DNA from: Roseibium sediminicola
GTDB lineage: Bacteria; Pseudomonadota; Alphaproteobacteria; Rhizobiales; Stappiaceae
Reading direction: 5' to 3'
NCBI RefSeq assembly: GCF_023156505.1
Contig: NZ_JALNMJ010000023.1
Coordinates: forward strand, 26,601-90,600
DNA length: 64,000 bases
Positions within the stretch are counted from its first letter, which is position 1. Every line of letters begins with the position of its first letter. This document shows, piece after piece, positions 60,126 through 64,000 of this stretch. The notes beneath the pieces were generated by a model that saw nothing but the letters and a program-made list of their open reading frames with translations, ran no database searches and had not been told where the DNA came from. A program made the translations under genes and the position numbers.

Positions 60126-60779
60126 TCAAGGGGTCCAGTCCAGGAAATTGGCGATCAGCTCGAGACCGAGCCGCTGGCTTTTTTCCGGGTGGAACTGGGT
60201 GCCGATCATGTTGTCCCTGGCCACCATGGCCGTGAACGTGCCGGCATAGTCGAAGGTTGCCAGCCGGTCGGCGTCATGGGCGCAGGCAAAGTGGAAGGAG
60301 TGCACGAAATAGGCGTGCAAGCCGTCCGGACCGGTGTCGATGCCGCCGAACACCTTGTGGCTTTCGGGCGCCACATTGATCGTGTTCCAGCCCATATGCG
60401 GAATTTTCAGGCTCGGGTCGGCCGGGGTCATCGCGGCGACATCGCCGTCGATCCAGCCGAGGCCCTCGACCGTCTCGAATTCCAGGCCGCGCGAGGCCAT
60501 CAGCTGCATGCCGACGCAGATGCCGAAAAACGGCTTGCCCTGCTTTTGAACCGTTTCCTCCAGCGCTTCCGGCATGCCTTCCACGGCCCAGAGGCCGCGT
60601 TTGCAGTCGGCAAAGGCGCCAACGCCGGGCAAAACGATGCGATCCGCCTTCAGCACCCGCTCGGGATCGGAGGTGACAATCACGTCCGGCACGTGGGCGT
60701 GGGCGCGGGCCGCGCGCTCGAACGCCTTCTCGGCCGAGCGCAGATTGCCCGAGCCGTAATCGATAATCGCAATGGTCAT
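60126..60779 (-). CDS. hisH: imidazole glycerol phosphate synthase glutaminase subunit
   Basis: A 217-residue class I glutamine amidotransferase that feeds ammonia to HisF. The nucleophile Cys is in PFFGICVGMQLM, the oxyanion region is VLPGVGAFADC, and the His-Glu pair is in GTQFHPEKSQ; IDYGSGNL starts the protein. Its ATG overlaps the stop of the DUF2628 gene (ATGA), which selects this start over the longer frame. Confidence 0.96.
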   Translation of the reverse strand: MTIAIIDYGSGNLRSAEKAFERAARAHAHVPDVIVTSDPERVLKADRIVLPGVGAFADCKRGLWAVEGMPEALEETVQKQGKPFFGICVGMQLMASRGLEFETVEGLGWIDGDVAAMTPADPSLKIPHMGWNTINVAPESHKVFGGIDTGPDGLHAYFVHSFHFACAHDADRLATFDYAGTFTAMVARDNMIGTQFHPEKSQRLGLELIANFLDWTP

Positions 60780-61276
60780 TGACGGTTCTCCGGGCCGAGG
60801 GTCAGGCCGACAACCTGTTCGCTGCCGATCCTCGGGACGATCGGGCTGGGGGCGGGGCGCCGGACCGACTGGCGCATGCGTTCGGGAGAGAGATGGTCGG
60901 CGGCCTTGTGCAGGAACCGCAGCTCGGCGGAGGCCTTGCTGTCGGCATCGACAATGCCGACGACGCGCCAGCCCTTTCGTTCCAGAGACCAGCGGCGCAG
61001 CGCCTGCGCCTCGAATGCAAACAGGATGGCGATGACAAAGGCAACCACGGCCATGGCCTCCTCGCTGACGGCAAGTGCCAGCAGCTCGACCACCAGCGTC
61101 ACGGCGAGATAGCCGAGCAGAACCAGCCACATGCGGTGCACCAGCATCCAGATCAGCGAGAACAGGAAGGCAAGCGTCGAAAACCCGTCCGGAACGAATT
61201 CCAGCCGGTCGGTCTGGTTCGGATCGCCCGCGACATCGTCGAATTCGGGCGGTGCCATCACAACATAAGTGCTCAT
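60776..61276 (-). CDS. DUF2628 membrane protein within the his operon
   Basis: A 166-residue protein with two to three membrane helices (FLFSLIWMLVHRMWLVLLGY, LAVTLVVELLALAVSEEAMA, VVAFVIAILFAFEAQALRRW) followed by SLERKGWRVVGIVDADSKAS, the DUF2628 signature. The ATG at 61276 is 13 nt after the hisB stop. It overlaps hisH by 4 nt. A DUF2628 gene in this exact slot is a recurring feature of Rhizobiales his operons; the function is unknown. Confidence 0.9.
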   Translation of the reverse strand: MSTYVVMAPPEFDDVAGDPNQTDRLEFVPDGFSTLAFLFSLIWMLVHRMWLVLLGYLAVTLVVELLALAVSEEAMAVVAFVIAILFAFEAQALRRWSLERKGWRVVGIVDADSKASAELRFLHKAADHLSPERMRQSVRRPAPSPIVPRIGSEQVVGLTLGPENRQ

Positions 61277-61289
61277 TGCAGGATCCTGC

Positions 61290-61883
61290 CTAACCGCCGA
61301 GCTGGCCCTTGGTCGTCGGTACCCGGTTCGCCTGGCGCGGATCGATCTCCACCGCCTTGCGCAGGGTCCGCGCGACCGCCTTGAAACAGGTCTCGGCAAT
61401 ATGATGGCAATTGGAGCCGTAAAGCGTGGCGATGTGAAGGGTGATTCCGGCATTCATGGCAAAGGCGCGGAAAAACTCCTCGAACAGCTCCGTGTCGAAG
61501 TCGCCGACCTTGTCGCGATCGAACGCCACGTCCCAGACCAGGAACGGCCGGCCGGAAACGTCGAGCGCGCAACGGGTCAGCGCCTCGTCCATGGCCAGAT
61601 GGGTGTCGGCATAGCGGGTGATGCCCGCCATGTCGCCCAGGGCCTTGGAAATCGCCTGGCCGAGCGCGATGCCGGTGTCCTCGACCGTGTGGTGAAAATC
61701 GATGTGGGTGTCGCCGTCGGCGCGGATCTTCAGGTCGATCAGCGAATGGCGCGCCAGCTGCTCCAGCATATGGTCGAAGAACCCGACGCCGGTCGCAATG
61801 TCATAGGCGCCGGTGCCGTCCAGGTTGATCTCGACCGAAATGCGGGTTTCCTTGGTATCGCGCGATACACTCGCAGTGCGCAT
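61290..61883 (-). CDS. hisB: imidazoleglycerol-phosphate dehydratase
   Basis: A 197-residue Mn-dependent dehydratase of histidine synthesis. It has the duplicated metal-ligand pattern FFDHMLEQLARHS, IDFHHTVEDTGIALG, FDTELFEEFFRAFAMNAGIT and GSNCHHIAETCFKA. It is monofunctional (no histidinol phosphatase part). First gene of the hisB-DUF2628-hisH-DUF1330-hisA-hisF-hisE unit. Confidence 0.96.
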   Translation of the reverse strand: MRTASVSRDTKETRISVEINLDGTGAYDIATGVGFFDHMLEQLARHSLIDLKIRADGDTHIDFHHTVEDTGIALGQAISKALGDMAGITRYADTHLAMDEALTRCALDVSGRPFLVWDVAFDRDKVGDFDTELFEEFFRAFAMNAGITLHIATLYGSNCHHIAETCFKAVARTLRKAVEIDPRQANRVPTTKGQLGG

Positions 61884-62048
61884 GGGCTGATGTCCTTGAA
61901 GTCATAAGAGGAGCCGGCGGTGTTGTAGCAGCCTGACACGGCTAAGAAAATAGCGACTTCGCCGCAGGATGGTACGGATTGACCGATAAGGAAGTTTTGC
62001 CAGGGCCGGACAATCAAATCATTTTTTTAAGCAGCCGCCTAAAACACC

Positions 62049-62155
62049 ACGTCATCCTGAGGAGCCGCGTAACGGCGTCTCGAAGGATCGGCCTCAAACG
62101 CAGAGTGCGGGTGCCGATCCTTAGAGACGGATCTTGCGATCCTCCTCAGGATGAG
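62049..62155. repeat. intergenic repeat (GTCATCCTGAGGAG type)
   Basis: ACGTCATCCTGAGGAG...GTCTCGAAGGATCGGC on the left pairs with GCCGATCCTTAGAGAC...CCTCCTCAGGATGAG on the right, as in the copy at 56757-56866. It lies between the divergent hisB and SDR genes; the rest of 61884-62210 holds no gene and must contain both promoters. Confidence 0.85.
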
Positions 62156-62210
62156 GCTGTAGTGGAGGCAAGCGCGTTCAAACGGCAATTGCCATTCCCG
62201 GGAGACAGAC

Positions 62211-63059
62211 ATGTTCAAGGAAGCTGTTGCAGATGGCGGTGTTGCCGTCGTGACCGGCGCCGCCAGCGGCGTTGGCCTGGTTGCCGCCACACGGTTTGCC
62301 GAAGCCGGCCTCGGCGTGATCCTGGCGGATCTGCCGGGAGAAACGCTTGATGCGGCCGTCGAAACGGTCGGTCAGGCGGCCAAGGCGGGTGCTCTCATTC
62401 TGGCTGTCCCGACCGATGTCTCGGACAAGGCGCAGGTCGAAGCGCTCGCGGACAAGGCCTTCGCCAACGGCCCCGTCGCAGTGCTGATGAACAATGCCGG
62501 GATCAGCAGACCCACCAAGACCTGGGACAAGTTCGACAACTGGGCGCAGATGATGGATGTCAATTTCTTCGGTGTTCTCAGAGGGGTCCAGGCCTTCACA
62601 CCGCGCATGATCGAGGCCGGGCGTCCGGCGGTGATCGTCAACACCGGCTCCAAGCAGGGCATCACCACACCGCCGGGCAATCCGGGATACAATGTCACCA
62701 AGGCAGCGGTGAAAGTGCTCAGCGAGCAGCTGGCCCATGAGCTGCGCGAAGAAGGCGCGCCGGTCTCCGTGCATCTGTTCGTGCCCGGCTTCACCTATAC
62801 CGGCATGATCGCCAGCTTCATTCCGGAAAAGCCGGCCGCCGCCTGGACCAGCGAGCAGGCGGTCGATTATTTCATCGAACGCATGTCGGCGGGCGATTTC
62901 TATATTCTCTGCCCGGACAATGATGTCGACACCACCCGCGACAAGCGCCGCGCGGAATGGGCCATCGGCGACATTCTCGAGAACCGGCCGCCTCTGAGCC
63001 GTTGGCATGCGGACTACAAGGACGCGTTCGCGGAATTCGAAAAAACCGGCAAGAAGTAA
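62211..63059 (+). CDS. SDR family oxidoreductase
   Basis: A 282-residue short-chain dehydrogenase/reductase. The cofactor motif is VVTGAASGVGLVAA, the NNAGIS motif is present, the catalytic Ser/Tyr/Lys lie in VNTGSKQG and GYNVTKAAVKVL, and ADLPGE after the second strand suggests NAD preference. The substrate is unknown. The C-terminal ~40 residues are longer than minimal SDRs. Monocistronic or with pyrF 66 nt downstream. Confidence 0.9.
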   Translation: MFKEAVADGGVAVVTGAASGVGLVAATRFAEAGLGVILADLPGETLDAAVETVGQAAKAGALILAVPTDVSDKAQVEALADKAFANGPVAVLMNNAGISRPTKTWDKFDNWAQMMDVNFFGVLRGVQAFTPRMIEAGRPAVIVNTGSKQGITTPPGNPGYNVTKAAVKVLSEQLAHELREEGAPVSVHLFVPGFTYTGMIASFIPEKPAAAWTSEQAVDYFIERMSAGDFYILCPDNDVDTTRDKRRAEWAIGDILENRPPLSRWHADYKDAFAEFEKTGKK

Positions 63060-63125
63060 CTCTGGTGCGCTGGATTCCTTGGTGCTAGGAACGGGGCGCC
63101 TTCCCTTGCCGCAGGAGATACGCCG

Positions 63126-63872
63126 ATGCCGATGAGCCCGTTCGCCCCGAAGACCGCCCTCGACCGCCTGATGCTGCCTGTTGATGTGCCCACGGTCGCT
63201 GAAGCCGAAAGGCTGGTGAAGCAGACCGAGGGCAAGATCGGGGTCTACAAGATTGGCATGGAGCTGCAATTTGCCGGCGGGCTGGAATTCGCCCGCGATC
63301 TGGCGCGCGACGGCAAGAAGATCTTTCTGGACGTCAAGCTGCACGACATCGACAACACTATCGAGAAGGCTGTCCGCAATGTCGCCAAGATGGGCATGAC
63401 CTTCATGACCCTGCACGGTTATCCGAAAACCATGCGCGCGGCCGTGAAAGGCCTTCGCGAGGAAGGCAATCCGGATCTCTGTCTTCTTGGCGTGACCGTG
63501 CTGACCTCCATGGACGAACAGGACCTGATCGATGCCGGCTATCGCGGCCCGGTCGCCGATGTGGTCGAGGCACGGGCGAGGGATGCCCGCGCGGCCGGCA
63601 TGGGCGGCATTGTCTGCGCGGCAACGGAATCCACCAAGATGCGCCGGATCCTGGGCGACGAGCTGGTGATCGTCACGCCGGGCATCCGCCCCGCCGGCAG
63701 CGCCGCTGGCGACCAGCGCCGGGTCATGACGCCGAAAGACGCCATCGAGGCCGGCAGCGATTATCTCGTCGTCGGCCGCCCGATCAGCCAGGCAGGCGAT
63801 CCGGGTGCGGCGGCCGATGCGGTGGTGGCGGAAATTGAGGACGCGCTCAAGGACATGAGCCCGGCGGCCTGA
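63126..63872 (+). CDS. pyrF: orotidine 5'-phosphate decarboxylase
   Basis: A 248-residue TIM-barrel enzyme that converts OMP to UMP, the last step of de novo UMP synthesis. Motifs are LMLPVDVPTVAEAERLV, VYKIGMELQFAGG, FLDVKLHDIDNTIEKAV (the catalytic D-K-D cluster), GVTVLTSM and the phosphate loop VTPGIRPAG then DYLVVGRPIS. CAGGAG precedes the ATG. Confidence 0.95.
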   Translation: MPMSPFAPKTALDRLMLPVDVPTVAEAERLVKQTEGKIGVYKIGMELQFAGGLEFARDLARDGKKIFLDVKLHDIDNTIEKAVRNVAKMGMTFMTLHGYPKTMRAAVKGLREEGNPDLCLLGVTVLTSMDEQDLIDAGYRGPVADVVEARARDARAAGMGGIVCAATESTKMRRILGDELVIVTPGIRPAGSAAGDQRRVMTPKDAIEAGSDYLVVGRPISQAGDPGAAADAVVAEIEDALKDMSPAA

Positions 63873-63886
63873 ATTCATTGCCCGAC

Positions 63887-64000
63887 CTGAGACATAGGTG
63901 ACAGAACGTTCCGGACACATAGGTAACACTTTCCGTTTTTCGGGAGGTGTAGATGCCGTGGCAAGAGGTGTCCAAAATGGAGGAACGTCTTCGTTTCGTC
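63887..64000 (+). mobile_element. left end of an IS481-type insertion sequence, cut by the window
   Basis: Just after pyrF comes GAGACATAGGTGACAGAACG, followed by GACACATAGGTAACACTTTC. ACATAGGT is repeated 25 nt apart (63892 and 63917), a terminal pattern familiar from IS481-family elements in alphaproteobacteria. A transposase start follows at 63953. The right end and any target duplication lie outside the window, and the exact left boundary is estimated. Confidence 0.65.
63953..64000 (+). CDS. IS481-type transposase, N-terminal fragment
   Basis: Only 16 codons are inside the window, reading MPWQEVSKMEERLRFV, behind GGGAGG. The MPW...S.M..R..FV opening is typical of IS481-family DDE transposases, whose N-terminus holds an HTH. 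The remainder of the gene is beyond the edge, so completeness cannot be judged. Confidence 0.7.
   Translation, partial: MPWQEVSKMEERLRFV

Overview
The window is a chromosomal segment from a high-GC alphaproteobacterium, most likely a marine member of the order Hyphomicrobiales/Rhizobiales close to Stappiaceae (Roseibium/Labrenzia-like). That placement is inference from gene content: the ActS/ActR redox pair, the glnD-murJ-trpS and tim44-mltA-smr-xre strings, an OlsB-type ornithine-lipid acyltransferase, cbtAB under a cobalamin riboswitch, and many short intergenic mosaic repeats. I see no rRNA or tRNA gene, no CRISPR array and no prophage. The only conventional mobile element is the first 16 codons of an IS481-type transposase at the right edge.

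Layout. 0-3.6 kb: Lrp/AsnC regulator divergent from arginase and ornithine cyclodeaminase (arginine to ornithine to proline), then a small exported protein. 4-10.2 kb: class A penicillin-binding protein, OlsB-like acyltransferase, hybrid histidine kinase. 10.6-20.1 kb: trpS, murJ and glnD, then xre, smr, mltA and tim44 (all minus strand), with fxsA divergent. 20.2-23.8 kb: acyltransferase-3 and a DUF1636 protein, then a B12-riboswitch operon cbtB-cbtA-His-rich periplasmic protein. 24-27 kb: polA. 27-33.4 kb: accessory genes (Tat-exported cyclase, exported Ntn amide hydrolase, LytTR regulator; LysR regulator divergent from an EgtD-like methyltransferase and MFS transporter). 33.5-37.4 kb: small genes, comM, and a lower-GC two-gene island whose second gene carries a GroES domain on an unfamiliar N-terminus. 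37.4-47 kb: alcohol dehydrogenase, small membrane protein, YbjQ, GNAT, agmatinase, cysK, HAD phosphatase, dut, Cys-rich and OmpA proteins, LigB-type dioxygenase, coaBC. 47-50.7 kb: LpoA-like lipoprotein divergent from rsmI-yraN, then secB. 50.9-56.7 kb: actS-actR, a large exported protein with VHL-beta and MliC-like domains, and a chemoreceptor. 57-61.9 kb: histidine operon hisB-DUF2628-hisH-DUF1330-hisA-hisF-hisE followed by coaA. 62-64 kb: SDR dehydrogenase, pyrF, IS481 edge.

Between genes lie two abundant repeat types (GTCATCCCGG...CCGGGATGAC and GTCATCCTGAGGAG...CTCCTCAGGATGAC). There is also a less familiar set of TA-flanked inverted-repeat elements that fold as hairpins or branched cloverleaf structures. 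Four of these sit directly against the 3' ends of minus-strand genes and two lie in the leader of the agmatinase gene. These elements, the GroES fusion and the VHL-beta/MliC protein are the most unusual things in the window.
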